NCBI RefSeq assembly: GCF_000024925.1
Contig: NC_013521.1
Span: 930,001 to 994,000 of the forward strand
Origin: Sanguibacter keddieii DSM 10542
Lineage (GTDB): Bacteria; Actinomycetota; Actinomycetes; Actinomycetales; Cellulomonadaceae
Reading direction: 5' to 3'
DNA length: 64,000 nt
The notes under the pieces are model-generated. The model was not told where the DNA came from and searched no databases. It worked only from the letters and a program-made list of their open reading frames with translations. Below, piece by piece: positions 1-7,469 of this stretch. The stretch's first letter is position 1, and each line of letters begins with the position of its first letter. The position numbers were made by a program, and so were the translations under genes.

Positions 1-615
1 TTCGTCACGCTCGCGTCCTACGCGCGCACCCAGATCCTCGTCGCCTTCATCGACAGCATCGGCATCGGCCTCGGTGCGGCGATCATCGGCGTCCCGCTGG
101 CCCTGCCGCTCGGCGTGCTCGTGTTCGTCGGGTCGTTCATCCCGTTCGTCGGTGCCATCGTCACCGGTGCGATGGCCGTGCTCGTGGCCCTCGTGGCCCT
201 CGGCCCCGTCCAGGCGCTCATCATGCTCGCGGTGGTGCTGCTGGTGCAGCAGATCGAGGGCAACGTCCTCCAGCCGTGGCTCATGGGGCACGCGGTCTCG
301 CTGCACCCCGTCGCCGTGCTGCTCGTGGTGACGACCGGGACGCTCACGGCCGGGATCGTCGGCGCGCTCTTCGCGGTGCCGATCGCCGCGGTCCTCAACA
401 CGGTGTTCCTGTACTTCCACGGGCACGACAAGTTCCCCGAGCTCGGCTTCGACGACCACGTCGAGGTCAGGCCGGCCGGCCGGCGGTCCGTGATGGTCAT
501 GAGCGCCGAGAAGCTCGCCTCCGCCGGGATCCTGAAGAAGGGCCCGGGCGCCTCGCGGTCTGCGGGCACCGACGCAGCACCTGACGCCACCGAGGGGCCC
601 CGTGACGACCACTGA
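1..615 (+). CDS. AI-2E family transporter, C-terminal part (5' truncated by window)
   Basis: The reading frame is open from base 1, so the start lies outside the window; 204 residues are visible. They contain four to five hydrophobic segments with the layout typical of the C-terminal half of AI-2E/PerM-family exporters, including a VQQIEGNVLQPWLMG stretch that closely matches the family motif (Q-x-I-E-x-x-x-L-x-P). A polar tail of about 60 residues follows the last membrane segment. The family exports autoinducer-2 or other small molecules in some bacteria and acts as Na+/H+ antiporters in others, so the substrate is unknown. The stop overlaps the GTG start of the threonine ammonia-lyase gene by 14 nt, which suggests co-transcription. 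Confidence 0.85.
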   Translation, partial: FVTLASYARTQILVAFIDSIGIGLGAAIIGVPLALPLGVLVFVGSFIPFVGAIVTGAMAVLVALVALGPVQALIMLAVVLLVQQIEGNVLQPWLMGHAVSLHPVAVLLVVTTGTLTAGIVGALFAVPIAAVLNTVFLYFHGHDKFPELGFDDHVEVRPAGRRSVMVMSAEKLASAGILKKGPGASRSAGTDAAPDATEGPRDDH

Positions 616-1873
616 CCTGTCTGGGGCCGACCCGTCGCACGCACACGTGAGGCAGCCCGGCCCGGCGCTGTCCGTCGGCATCGAGGACATCCGTGACGCC
701 GCCCGCGCGCTGGACGGCGTCGCGACGGTCACGCCGGTCGAGCGCAGCAGCGCCCTCGCCGGGGTGGTCGGCGTCCCCGTCTACCTCAAGTGCGAGAACC
801 TCCAGCGGTCCGGGTCCTTCAAGATCCGCGGCGCCTACGTCCGCATGTCGCGGCTCAGCGAGGCCGAGCGTGCCCGCGGCGTCGTCGCGGCGAGCGCCGG
901 CAACCACGCGCAGGGTGTCGCCCTCGCGGCCCGGCTGCTGGGCATCCGCTCGGTGGTCTACATGCCGACGGACGCCGCCCTGCCCAAGGTCGCGGCGACC
1001 CGGGAGTACGGCGCCGAGGTGCGGCTCGTCGGGACCACCGTCGACGACGTCCTGACCGCGGCCCGCGAGGAGTCCGAGCGCTCGGGCGCCGTGCTGATCC
1101 ACCCTTTCGACCACGTCGACGTCGTGGCGGGCCAGGCGACCGTCGCCCTCGAGATCCTCGAGCAGGTGCCGGACGTCAGGACCGTCGTCGTGCCCGTCGG
1201 TGGCGGCGGGCTCGGTGCTGGAGTGGTCGCCGCGATGGCGGCCGTCGCGCCGCACGTGCGTGTGGTCGGGGTGCAGGCGGCCCGCGCCGGCGGCTACCTC
1301 CAGTCGCTCGCGGCGGGGGAGCCCACCAAGACGGTGACCGCGTCGACCATGGCCGACGGCATCGCCGTGAGCACCCCGGGGCACGTCCCGTTCCAGATCA
1401 TCAAGGACGGCGGTGGCCACATCCGTACGGTGTCCGAGGAGGACATCTCGCGGGCGCTGCTGTTCGTCGCGGAGCGCGCCAAGCTCATCGTCGAGCCGGC
1501 TGGGGTCGCCGGTGTCGCGGCGCTCATGGCCCACCCCGAGGAGTACGACGACGGCCCCGTGGTCGCCGTCCTGTCGGGCGGGAACATCGACCCGCTCGTG
1601 CTGCTGCGGGTGCTCCGCCACGGGCTCGCGTCCGCCGGCCGGTACATGCAGCTGCGGGTGCGGCTCGTCGACCGGCCCGGTGCGCTCGCCGACCTGCTGC
1701 AGGACCTCGCGCGCTCCGGTGGGAACATCATGCACGTGGACCACGTGCGCACCGGTGTCGACCTCGCGATCGACGAGGTCGAGGTGACCATGCAGGTCGA
1801 GACCAAGGGGCCCGAGCACTGCGCGGCGCTCCTCGACCACCTGCGCGGCGAGGGGTACCGGATCTCCGAGTGA
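602..1873 (+). CDS. ilvA: threonine ammonia-lyase, short form with ACT-like C-terminal domain
   Basis: PLP-dependent deamination of L-threonine to 2-oxobutyrate and ammonia, the first step toward isoleucine or a catabolic reaction. Residues 25-330 form the fold-type II core: Schiff-base Lys74 in SGSFKIRGA, the SAGNHAQG loop near 98-105, and the phosphate-binding GGGGLGAG loop at 200-207. Residues 347-423 form one ACT-like domain (LRVRLVDRPGALADLL). The length of 423 aa fits the single-ACT type rather than the 510-aa biosynthetic enzyme with two ACT modules. The GTG start at 602 overlaps the upstream transporter. The gene ends at a strong bidirectional hairpin facing greA. A narrower name, such as catabolic versus biosynthetic, cannot be decided from sequence. 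Confidence 0.93.
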   Translation: MTTTDLSGADPSHAHVRQPGPALSVGIEDIRDAARALDGVATVTPVERSSALAGVVGVPVYLKCENLQRSGSFKIRGAYVRMSRLSEAERARGVVAASAGNHAQGVALAARLLGIRSVVYMPTDAALPKVAATREYGAEVRLVGTTVDDVLTAAREESERSGAVLIHPFDHVDVVAGQATVALEILEQVPDVRTVVVPVGGGGLGAGVVAAMAAVAPHVRVVGVQAARAGGYLQSLAAGEPTKTVTASTMADGIAVSTPGHVPFQIIKDGGGHIRTVSEEDISRALLFVAERAKLIVEPAGVAGVAALMAHPEEYDDGPVVAVLSGGNIDPLVLLRVLRHGLASAGRYMQLRVRLVDRPGALADLLQDLARSGGNIMHVDHVRTGVDLAIDEVEVTMQVETKGPEHCAALLDHLRGEGYRISE

Positions 1874-1913
1874 GCCGGGTGGCCCCGCAGGGCCGCAGGG
1901 ACGAGCCGCAGGG

Positions 1914-1957
1914 ACGACGAGAGGGGCTGCACCGTCCGGTGCAGCCCCTCTCGTCGT
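1914..1957. terminator. bidirectional hairpin terminator between ilvA and greA
   Basis: A perfect 20-bp inverted repeat (left arm 1914-1933, right arm 1938-1957) with a GTCC tetraloop lies between the stop codons of the convergent ilvA and greA genes. It is 40 bp past ilvA and 11 bp past greA. There is no clear U-tract on either side, as is common for actinobacterial hairpin terminators. Confidence 0.85.
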
Positions 1958-1967
1958 GCGTGCGGTC

Positions 1968-2450
1968 TCAGCCGGTGTACGGCTTCGCGTCCTTGATCGA
2001 CACGGAGATGTCTTTGCCGTTGGGCGCGGTGTACGCGGCGGTCTCGCCGATCTTCTTGCCGAGGATCGCCGCGCCGAGCGGGGACTTCTCGGAGTAGACG
2101 TCGATGTCCGTCGTGTCGGCGATCTCGCGCGAGCCGAGCAGGAACACCATCTCGTCGCCGGCGACCTCGGCGGTCACGACCATGCCCTGCTCGACGACGC
2201 CGTCGTCGGGGGGCGTGCCGATGCGCACGGACCGCAGCTTCTCGGTGAGCTCGCGGATGCGGGCCTCGTTCTTGGCCTGCTCCTCGCGCGCCGCGTGGTA
2301 GCCGCCGTTCTCCTTGAGGTCGCCCTCGTCGCGTGCTGCGGCGATGCGGTCGGTGATGTCCGTCCGGCCCTCACCCGTCAGGTGCGCGAGCTCGGCCTGG
2401 AGTCGGTCGTGTGCCTCCTGGGTCAGCCAGGTGACGTCGTTCTCTGCCAC
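1968..2450 (-). CDS. greA: transcription elongation factor GreA
   Basis: GreA binds in the secondary channel of RNA polymerase and stimulates cleavage of backtracked RNA. The 160-aa protein has the N-terminal antiparallel coiled coil (about 1-80) with the acidic tip motif ARDEGDLKENGGYHAAREEQ, and a C-terminal FKBP-like domain (about 85-160, VYSEKSPLGAAILGKKIGE). Length and motifs match the family throughout. The start is GTG at 2450, supported by a GGAAGGAG Shine-Dalgarno at 2458-2465. It is followed by a DUF4307 gene in the same orientation upstream, an order shared with mycobacteria. Confidence 0.96.
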   Translation of the reverse strand: MAENDVTWLTQEAHDRLQAELAHLTGEGRTDITDRIAAARDEGDLKENGGYHAAREEQAKNEARIRELTEKLRSVRIGTPPDDGVVEQGMVVTAEVAGDEMVFLLGSREIADTTDIDVYSEKSPLGAAILGKKIGETAAYTAPNGKDISVSIKDAKPYTG

Positions 2451-2697
2451 AGGTCGCTCCTTCCTTGTCGCGGACGCACGGTGTCCGTCCGCGATGACTC
2501 GAGTGGTGGGTGTGCTCAGGGACGTCCTCAGCGCAGCCTGACCGGTGCAGCGCGCGGCGGCACGTCGGCGCAGGACCCGTCAAGGCCCGTCGAGGGTGAC
2601 CCGTCGACGGTCCACGTCAGCTGGTGACGTCAGTGGCTCCCGGCTTCAGTGCGCTTGGTCGCGTGCGGCACGAGCCGGGGCAGCGTCTGAATCGGCC

Positions 2698-2730
2698 AGT
2701 ATAGCAACGCTGCTGGCCGAGCGGTCAGTC
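2698..2730 (-). promoter_or_regulatory. candidate greA promoter (TATACT -10)
   Basis: On the minus strand a near-consensus -10 hexamer TATACT (plus-strand 2698-2703) lies about 18 bp downstream of TGACCG, which resembles a -35. Transcription would give greA a leader of about 240 nt. The -10 sits in the loop of an 8-bp inverted repeat (2692-2699 / 2713-2720) that could instead be a weak terminator for the DUF4307 gene ending at 2725. Otherwise nothing is recognisable between 2466 and 2690. Confidence 0.4.
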
Positions 2731-3324
2731 GACGAGCACGCACTCGTCGATGACGGCGGTCACCGCGAGCTCGGTGGTGGCGATCGTCGTCGTGTACCGG
2801 GCCTCGTCGACCTCGGCCGGGCCGACGAGCACCTCCTTGGTGCCCACCTGCGCGTAGTTCTCGTTGAGGGCCTCGACGGTGCAGCGCACGGTCGCGTCCC
2901 GGGGCTTGGCCACGTCGAAGGTGATGTCGACGGCCTCGGGGCCCTGCACGGAGAAGCCGAACTCCTTGCCGCGCACGGTCGAGGCGCTCGGGCCCATCGT
3001 CACCCAGGCGATCGAGAGGACCGCGACGGTCACCGCGGCGACGGCCAGGCGCACCTGCGTGGTCCGGCTGATGCCGCGGTGCGAGTCGTAGCGGCCCGCG
3101 GCCGCTCCCGTGGTGACCGGCACCGGAGCACCGGAGGCCTCCTCGTCGCTGAGCCTGACGCGACGGGGCGGTCGAGGTGCGCCGTCGTCCCCGGCCTGGT
3201 CCGCGGCTTCTCGCGGGGCACCGGGCTGCGTCGTGCGAGCCTGCTCGGGCGACCGGCCGTCGGCACCCGGTGAGGGCTCGTGCGGTCGTGCGTCGTCCGG
3301 TCGTGGGCTCGTGTGCTCGGTCAC
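2725..3324 (-). CDS. DUF4307 family single-pass membrane protein
   Basis: A 199-aa protein in three parts: a polar, proline-rich N-terminal region (1-85), one membrane segment near 91-110 (VRLAVAAVTVAVLSIAW), and an extracytoplasmic C-terminal domain of about 85 residues with two cysteines (VRCTVEALN and DECVLVD). This is the DUF4307 architecture known from actinobacteria, whose function is unknown. The start is GTG at 3324. It lies between greA and mca, as the homologous gene does in mycobacteria. That conserved setting suggests a link to thiol or envelope physiology, but this is inference. Confidence 0.85.
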   Translation of the reverse strand: MTEHTSPRPDDARPHEPSPGADGRSPEQARTTQPGAPREAADQAGDDGAPRPPRRVRLSDEEASGAPVPVTTGAAAGRYDSHRGISRTTQVRLAVAAVTVAVLSIAWVTMGPSASTVRGKEFGFSVQGPEAVDITFDVAKPRDATVRCTVEALNENYAQVGTKEVLVGPAEVDEARYTTTIATTELAVTAVIDECVLVD

Positions 3325-3504
3325 GGGGTGCGCCTCTCCGGCGTCGGTGGTGCGGTGCTGTGACGACGTCGTGGCCCCGACGGGCGGTCGGCGTCGTACA
3401 TCGATGGGATCATGATCTGTGTTGATTATTGTCGTGAACGGCGCGCAGCCGAAATCGCACGGGCTCGTACCCGTGCGAGCTCACGTGAACCCGAGGAGGA
3501 CGCG

Positions 3505-4392
3505 GTGACCACAGCACCGTTGCGGCTCTTGGCCGTGCATGCTCACCCCGACGACGAGTCGAGCAAGGGAGCGGCCACGACGGCGCGCTACGCCGCGGAG
3601 GGCGTCGAGGTGCTGGTGGTCAGCTGCACCGGCGGGGAGCGGGGGAGCATCCTCAACCCCAGCTACGGCCGTGACATCACCGACCTCGACGAGATGCGCT
3701 CCGTGCGCACCGTCGAGATGGCCGAGGCCGCCCGTGCGCTGGGCGTCCAGCACCGCTGGCTCGGTTTTGTCGACTCGGGCCTGCCCGAGGGCGACCCGCT
3801 GCCGCCGCTGCCCGAGGGCTGCTTCGCGCTGACCCCGCTCGAGGACGCGGCCGCGCCGCTCGTGGAGATCGTCCGCGAGTTCCGCCCGCACGTCATCACC
3901 ACCTACGACCCCACCGGCGGGTACCCGCACCCGGACCACATCATGTGCCACCGTGTCGCCAAGGAGGCCTACGAGACCGCTGGCGACGCCGAGCGCTACC
4001 GCGGGCGCGGCGAGCCCTGGACGCCGCTCAAGCTGTACTACAACCACGGCTTCTCGATGGCCCGCATCCGCGCGGTCCACGAGGCGATGCTCGGTGCCGG
4101 CCTCGAGTCGCCCTTCGGCGACTGGGTCGAGTCCCGCGCGGCCCGCGAGATCCCCGAGCGCGAGGTCACCACCCGCGTGCCGGTGGCGGACTACTTCGAC
4201 GCCCGGGACGCCGCTCTCCGTGCGCACGCCACGCAGATCGACCCCGACGGTTTCTTCTTCGCCGTCCCGCGCGACCTCGAGCTCGACGAGTGGCCCTTCG
4301 AGGAGTACGAGCTCGCCGAGTCGCGCGTCGCCACCACGCTCCCCGAGGACGACCTGTTCGCCGGGATCCGCCCCCCCGAGGAGACCGCATGA
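3505..4392 (+). CDS. mca: mycothiol S-conjugate amidase
   Basis: Zinc-dependent amidase that cleaves mycothiol S-conjugates of toxins into a mercapturic acid and GlcN-inositol. The 295-aa protein has the LmbE/PIG-L fold with the AHPDDE zinc motif (residues 13-18, ligands expected at His14 and Asp17) and the second motif PHPDH (141-145). The GTG at 3505 was chosen because GAGGAGGA lies 4 nt upstream and the protein then begins just before the conserved strand, as in M. tuberculosis Mca (288 aa). An in-frame ATG at 3412 would add 31 residues unlike the family. MshB is the close alternative, but the length and neighbourhood (DUF4307, small membrane protein) favour Mca. Confidence 0.93.
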   Translation: MTTAPLRLLAVHAHPDDESSKGAATTARYAAEGVEVLVVSCTGGERGSILNPSYGRDITDLDEMRSVRTVEMAEAARALGVQHRWLGFVDSGLPEGDPLPPLPEGCFALTPLEDAAAPLVEIVREFRPHVITTYDPTGGYPHPDHIMCHRVAKEAYETAGDAERYRGRGEPWTPLKLYYNHGFSMARIRAVHEAMLGAGLESPFGDWVESRAAREIPEREVTTRVPVADYFDARDAALRAHATQIDPDGFFFAVPRDLELDEWPFEEYELAESRVATTLPEDDLFAGIRPPEETA

Positions 4393-4757
4393 GCACCCCC
4401 GCCGCTGCACTGACCTTCGCCGACCCGGCCGTGGCCGCCCAGCTCGGCTACGCGCCGGCCTCGGCACAGACGACCACCGGGGTGGTGGGGACTGCCACGG
4501 ACCCCACGCCGGCACCGTCGTCGACCGACGGGACGGTGACCGTCCCGACCATGCGCCCCGACCTCGAGGTCACGGACGTGTCTCCCGGGCTCGCCGGGTT
4601 CCTCGCGATCTTCGTGGTCGCGGTGGCCGCGATCCTGCTGATGCTGTCCATGACGCGCAAGCTCCGCAAGGTGAACCACTCGCAGGGCGCCGACCCGCAG
4701 GCCTCGGCGGTCTTCGACGACCGGATCAGCTCCGACCAGCGCGACACCCGGGGCTGA
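4389..4757 (+). CDS. small single-pass membrane protein of the mca locus
   Basis: A 122-aa protein that starts with an ATGA overlap on the mca stop. It has a threonine/proline-rich N-terminal half, one membrane segment at about residues 69-87 (FLAIFVVAVAAILLMLSM), and a basic then acidic cytoplasmic tail (TRKLRKVNHSQG). A small membrane protein in the same position follows mca in mycobacteria (Rv1083, recalled). The function is unknown. Translational coupling to mca suggests a partner or accessory role. Confidence 0.82.
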   Translation: MSTPAAALTFADPAVAAQLGYAPASAQTTTGVVGTATDPTPAPSSTDGTVTVPTMRPDLEVTDVSPGLAGFLAIFVVAVAAILLMLSMTRKLRKVNHSQGADPQASAVFDDRISSDQRDTRG

Positions 4758-4758
4758 C

Positions 4759-5556
4759 GTGCGGGTCACGATCGCCCAGCTCGAGGTGAGCGGGGACCAC
4801 CCCGCCAACCTCGTGGTGGTGCGCCAGGCCGTCGCCGAGGCGCTGCGGGTGTCCGGCGACCTCCTCGTCCTCCCTGAGTACGCGAGCGGCTACGACGCGT
4901 CCGGGGTGGGGGTCGCGCACGCCGAGACCCTCGACGGGCCGTTCGTCACGACGCTGCGCGAGCTCACGGCCGGCACGTCGCTCACCGTGGTGGGCGGCAT
5001 GGTGCAGGCCGCGGCCGACGGCGGTCTGCCCGGCAACGTGGTGGTCGTGGTGCGCGGTGGGGACCTCGTCGGCTCGTACCGCAAGGTGCACCTGTACGAC
5101 GCCTTCGGGCACCGTGAGTCCGACCGTCTCGCCGCAGGAGACCCCGCTGCCGAGCCGCTCGTCGTCCCGGTGGGCGACCTCCAGGTCGGCGTGATGACCT
5201 GCTACGACCTGCGGTTCCCGGAGAGCGCGCGACGACTGGTCGACGCGGGCGCCCAGGTGCTCGTGGTACCGGCGGCGTGGGCCGCCGGTCCCGGCAAGGT
5301 CGAGCAGTGGCGGATCCTGGCGCAGGCCCGGGCGATCGAGAACGTCAGCGCCGTCGTCGCCGTGGGGCAGGCGGGCCGGGGCGTCTCCGGGCACTCGCTG
5401 CTCGTCGGCCCGGACGGGGCCGTCGCGATGGAGCTGGGCGACGGTCCTGCCTACCGCACGGCCGACGTCGACGCCGAGGGCGTGGTCGCCGAGCGCGACC
5501 GCAACCCGTCCCTGGTCAACCGCCGCTACACCGTGGTCCCGAGCACGCCCGCCTGA
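4759..5556 (+). CDS. carbon-nitrogen hydrolase (nitrilase superfamily amidase)
   Basis: A 265-aa cytoplasmic amidase with the complete catalytic triad: Glu40 (LLVLPEYASG), Lys109 (SYRKVHLYD) and Cys148 (MTCYDLRFPE). The motifs resemble omega-amidase/Nit2 and deaminated-glutathione amidase, which hydrolyse small omega-amides such as 2-oxoglutaramate. The exact substrate is not certain. The GTG start at 4759 lies 1 nt after the upstream stop, so the gene is probably in an operon with mca. Confidence 0.88.
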   Translation: MRVTIAQLEVSGDHPANLVVVRQAVAEALRVSGDLLVLPEYASGYDASGVGVAHAETLDGPFVTTLRELTAGTSLTVVGGMVQAAADGGLPGNVVVVVRGGDLVGSYRKVHLYDAFGHRESDRLAAGDPAAEPLVVPVGDLQVGVMTCYDLRFPESARRLVDAGAQVLVVPAAWAAGPGKVEQWRILAQARAIENVSAVVAVGQAGRGVSGHSLLVGPDGAVAMELGDGPAYRTADVDAEGVVAERDRNPSLVNRRYTVVPSTPA

Positions 5557-5566
5557 CTCCGCGTCC

Positions 5567-5581
5567 TGACGGGAGCCGTCA
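5567..5581. terminator. short hairpin between convergent genes
   Basis: TGACGG / CCGTCA arms with a 3-nt loop in the 27-bp gap between the amidase and the convergent hemolysin III gene. It is short, so it is only a possible terminator. Confidence 0.3.
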
Positions 5582-5583
5582 CG

Positions 5584-6372
5584 TCAGCGGACGATGAGGA
5601 CCGCGACGAGGATGGCCGCGTAGTGGCAGCCGTAGCCGACCACGGTGAGCACGTGGAAGATCTCGTGGAACCCGAACCACTGCGGGCTCGGGTTCGGGCG
5701 CTTGAGGCCGTAGACCACCGCGCCGACGCTGTACGCCAGCCCGCCGATCGCCACGAGCCAGACGATCGCAGGGCTGCCGTTGCTCGCGAACTGCGGCATG
5801 TAGAAGACCGCGACCCACCCGAGCGCGATGTAGACGGGCACGTAGACCCACCGCGGGGCACCGATCCAGATCATCCGGGCGGCCAGGCCCAGCAGCGCCC
5901 CGGCCCACACGGTGACGAGGAGCGTGATCGCCGAGGGCTTCGGCAGCAGCAGGACCGCGAGGGGCGTGCAGGTCCCGGCGATGATGAGGAAGATGTTGGA
6001 GTGGTCGGCCCGGCGCAGCGCCGCGTGCACCCGGGGTGACCAGTTGCCGCGGTGGTACACCGCCGAGGTCCCGAACAGCAGGATCGCGGTGAAGCCGAAG
6101 ACCGCGGTCGACACCTTGCCGGCGACCGGCGGGGCCAGGACGACCAGCAGGATGCTCGCGACGACCACCACGGGGAAGGTCCCGGCGTGGATCCAGCCCC
6201 GCAGGCGGGGCTTGATGGCGTCGACGACGGCCTCGGCCGCCTCGGCGACGCGCTCGAGCGGGCTGTCAGGCCCGTCGTGCTCGTCGTGCCTCGCAGCGTC
6301 GCGTGCGCCCGTCGGGCCGCCCACGGGGCTGTCCGACGGACCGGGGGCGGGTGCCTGGGAGGTCTTGGCCAT
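5584..6372 (-). CDS. hemolysin III (YqfA/PAQR-type) integral membrane protein
   Basis: A 262-aa protein with a 55-residue polar N-terminus, then seven predicted membrane segments. The PAQR-superfamily signatures are present: GTSAVYHRG in the second helix region, RADHSNIF, and HEIFHVLTVVGYGCHY near the C-terminus, which supply the Ser-x3-His and His residues thought to bind zinc. The family acts in membrane lipid homeostasis or as putative hydrolases; true hemolytic activity is doubtful. The start ATG at 6372 has GAGGAG 6 nt upstream. A palindrome at 6442-6465 lies about 70 bp upstream, between this gene and the divergent prenyltransferase. Confidence 0.9.
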   Translation of the reverse strand: MAKTSQAPAPGPSDSPVGGPTGARDAARHDEHDGPDSPLERVAEAAEAVVDAIKPRLRGWIHAGTFPVVVVASILLVVLAPPVAGKVSTAVFGFTAILLFGTSAVYHRGNWSPRVHAALRRADHSNIFLIIAGTCTPLAVLLLPKPSAITLLVTVWAGALLGLAARMIWIGAPRWVYVPVYIALGWVAVFYMPQFASNGSPAIVWLVAIGGLAYSVGAVVYGLKRPNPSPQWFGFHEIFHVLTVVGYGCHYAAILVAVLIVR

Positions 6373-6441
6373 GGGGTGCTCCTCAGTGCTCCTCGGTGGT
6401 GCGGCGGTGGTGCTGTGTTCGCGGCTGGGACGTCCCCGACC

Positions 6442-6465
6442 CTAACCTACGGCAACGTAGGTTAG
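6442..6465. promoter_or_regulatory. palindromic operator between divergent hemolysin III and prenyltransferase genes
   Basis: CTAACCTAC-N6-GTAGGTTAG, two perfect 9-bp arms. The symmetry and size fit a dimeric repressor of TetR type. It also contains TAGGTT-like hexamers that could serve as -10 elements, which would place the operator over a promoter. No regulator gene of this type is adjacent. Confidence 0.55.
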
Positions 6466-6576
6466 CGTCCGGGCGGCGGTCGTTCCTGTGAAGACATCTT
6501 CGCGGAGGCTGCGCATCTCCCACCACCCGCTCCGGTACGGTGGTCGAACATTCCTGTGACCCCCGGAGGAACCCGC

Positions 6577-7338
6577 GTGCGCATGCCCCACCTGCTCTAC
6601 GGGCTCTACGAGAAACGCGTCGCCAAGGCCCTCCGCTCCCGCCCGCTGCCGCGGCACGTCGGCGTGATCCTCGACGGCAACCGTCGCTGGGCCAAGTCCT
6701 TCGGCGAGCCCGCCGCGCACGGTCACCGGCGGGGCGCGGACCGCATCGAGGAGTTCCTCGGGTGGAGCGAGGACCTCGGTATCGAGGTCGTCACGCTGTG
6801 GATGCTCTCGACCGACAACCTCTCGCGCGGGGCCGACGAGCTCGACGCCCTGCTGACGATCATCGAGGACGCCGTCGCCGACCTCGCCCGCAGCCGTCGC
6901 TGGCGCCTGCGCGTCGTCGGGCGGCTCGACCTGCTGCCGGAGGACTTCGCCGCTCGTCTGCGCGCCGCGCAGGCGGAGACGGACGACGTCGAGGGCCTCC
7001 AGGTCAACGTCGCCATCGGCTACGGAGGACGCCACGAGATCGCCGACGCCGTGCGCGCCTTCCTCACCGAGCGTGCGGAGGCCGGCGACAGCCTCGCGGA
7101 GGTCGCGGCCTCGATCGACGTCGACCACATCGGCCAGCACCTCTACACCCGAGGCCAGCCCGACCCCGAGCTCGTCATCCGCACCTCGGGCGAGCAGCGG
7201 CTCAGCGGGTTCCTGCTGTGGCAGTCGGCCAACTCGGAGTTCTACTTCTGCGAGGCCTACTGGCCCGACTTCCGCCGCGTCGACTACCTGCGTGCCCTGC
7301 GCGCCTACTCCCAGCGCGAGCGCCGCCTCGGCCGCTGA
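6577..7338 (+). CDS. uppS: cis-prenyltransferase (short-chain Z-isoprenyl diphosphate synthase / undecaprenyl diphosphate synthase family)
   Basis: Condenses isopentenyl diphosphate onto an allylic diphosphate to build polyprenyl carriers for the cell wall. The 253-aa protein has the catalytic Asp33 in GVILDGNRRWAK, plus GYGGRHEI, LVIRTSGEQRLSGFLLWQ and NSEFYFCEAYWPDF. The DGNRRW form and the position next to hemolysin III and mca match Rv1086, a Z,E-farnesyl diphosphate synthase in M. tuberculosis, so the product may be short-chain. The GTG at 6577 is preferred because GGAGGA sits 6 nt upstream. An earlier in-frame GTG at 6556 lies before that site. Confidence 0.9.
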   Translation: MRMPHLLYGLYEKRVAKALRSRPLPRHVGVILDGNRRWAKSFGEPAAHGHRRGADRIEEFLGWSEDLGIEVVTLWMLSTDNLSRGADELDALLTIIEDAVADLARSRRWRLRVVGRLDLLPEDFAARLRAAQAETDDVEGLQVNVAIGYGGRHEIADAVRAFLTERAEAGDSLAEVAASIDVDHIGQHLYTRGQPDPELVIRTSGEQRLSGFLLWQSANSEFYFCEAYWPDFRRVDYLRALRAYSQRERRLGR

Positions 7339-7371
7339 CCCACCCCCACCCCGCCCACCCACCCCCACCAT

Positions 7372-7433
7372 GAGGGACCGGGCGCGACCGCGAGGGACCT
7401 CCCGGAGACCCTCGCGGTCGCGCCCGGTCCCTC
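7372..7433. terminator. long palindromic hairpin, copy A of a dispersed repeat
   Basis: Perfect 25-bp arms (7372-7396 and 7409-7433) around a 12-nt loop, 34 bp after the prenyltransferase stop. The same element, with compensating changes in both arms, occurs at 17099-17160. It probably terminates transcription from the prenyltransferase gene and isolates the ATPase gene. Confidence 0.8.
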
Positions 7434-7457
7434 GGGGCGGGTGTCAGTCGGGTCTCG

Positions 7458-7463
7458 TAGGGT
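7458..7463 (+). promoter_or_regulatory. -10 element for leaderless ATPase transcript
   Basis: TAGGGT ends 6 nt before the ATG at 7470, and there is no Shine-Dalgarno. This spacing predicts transcription starting at or next to the A of the start codon. No good -35 is visible. Confidence 0.5.
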
Positions 7464-7469
7464 CGGGGG

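Noticed and set aside
497-1840. Long open frame antisense to ilvA
   Set aside because: Composition is His/Asp/Arg-rich and typical of antisense frames in G+C-rich genes; ilvA has all its catalytic motifs.
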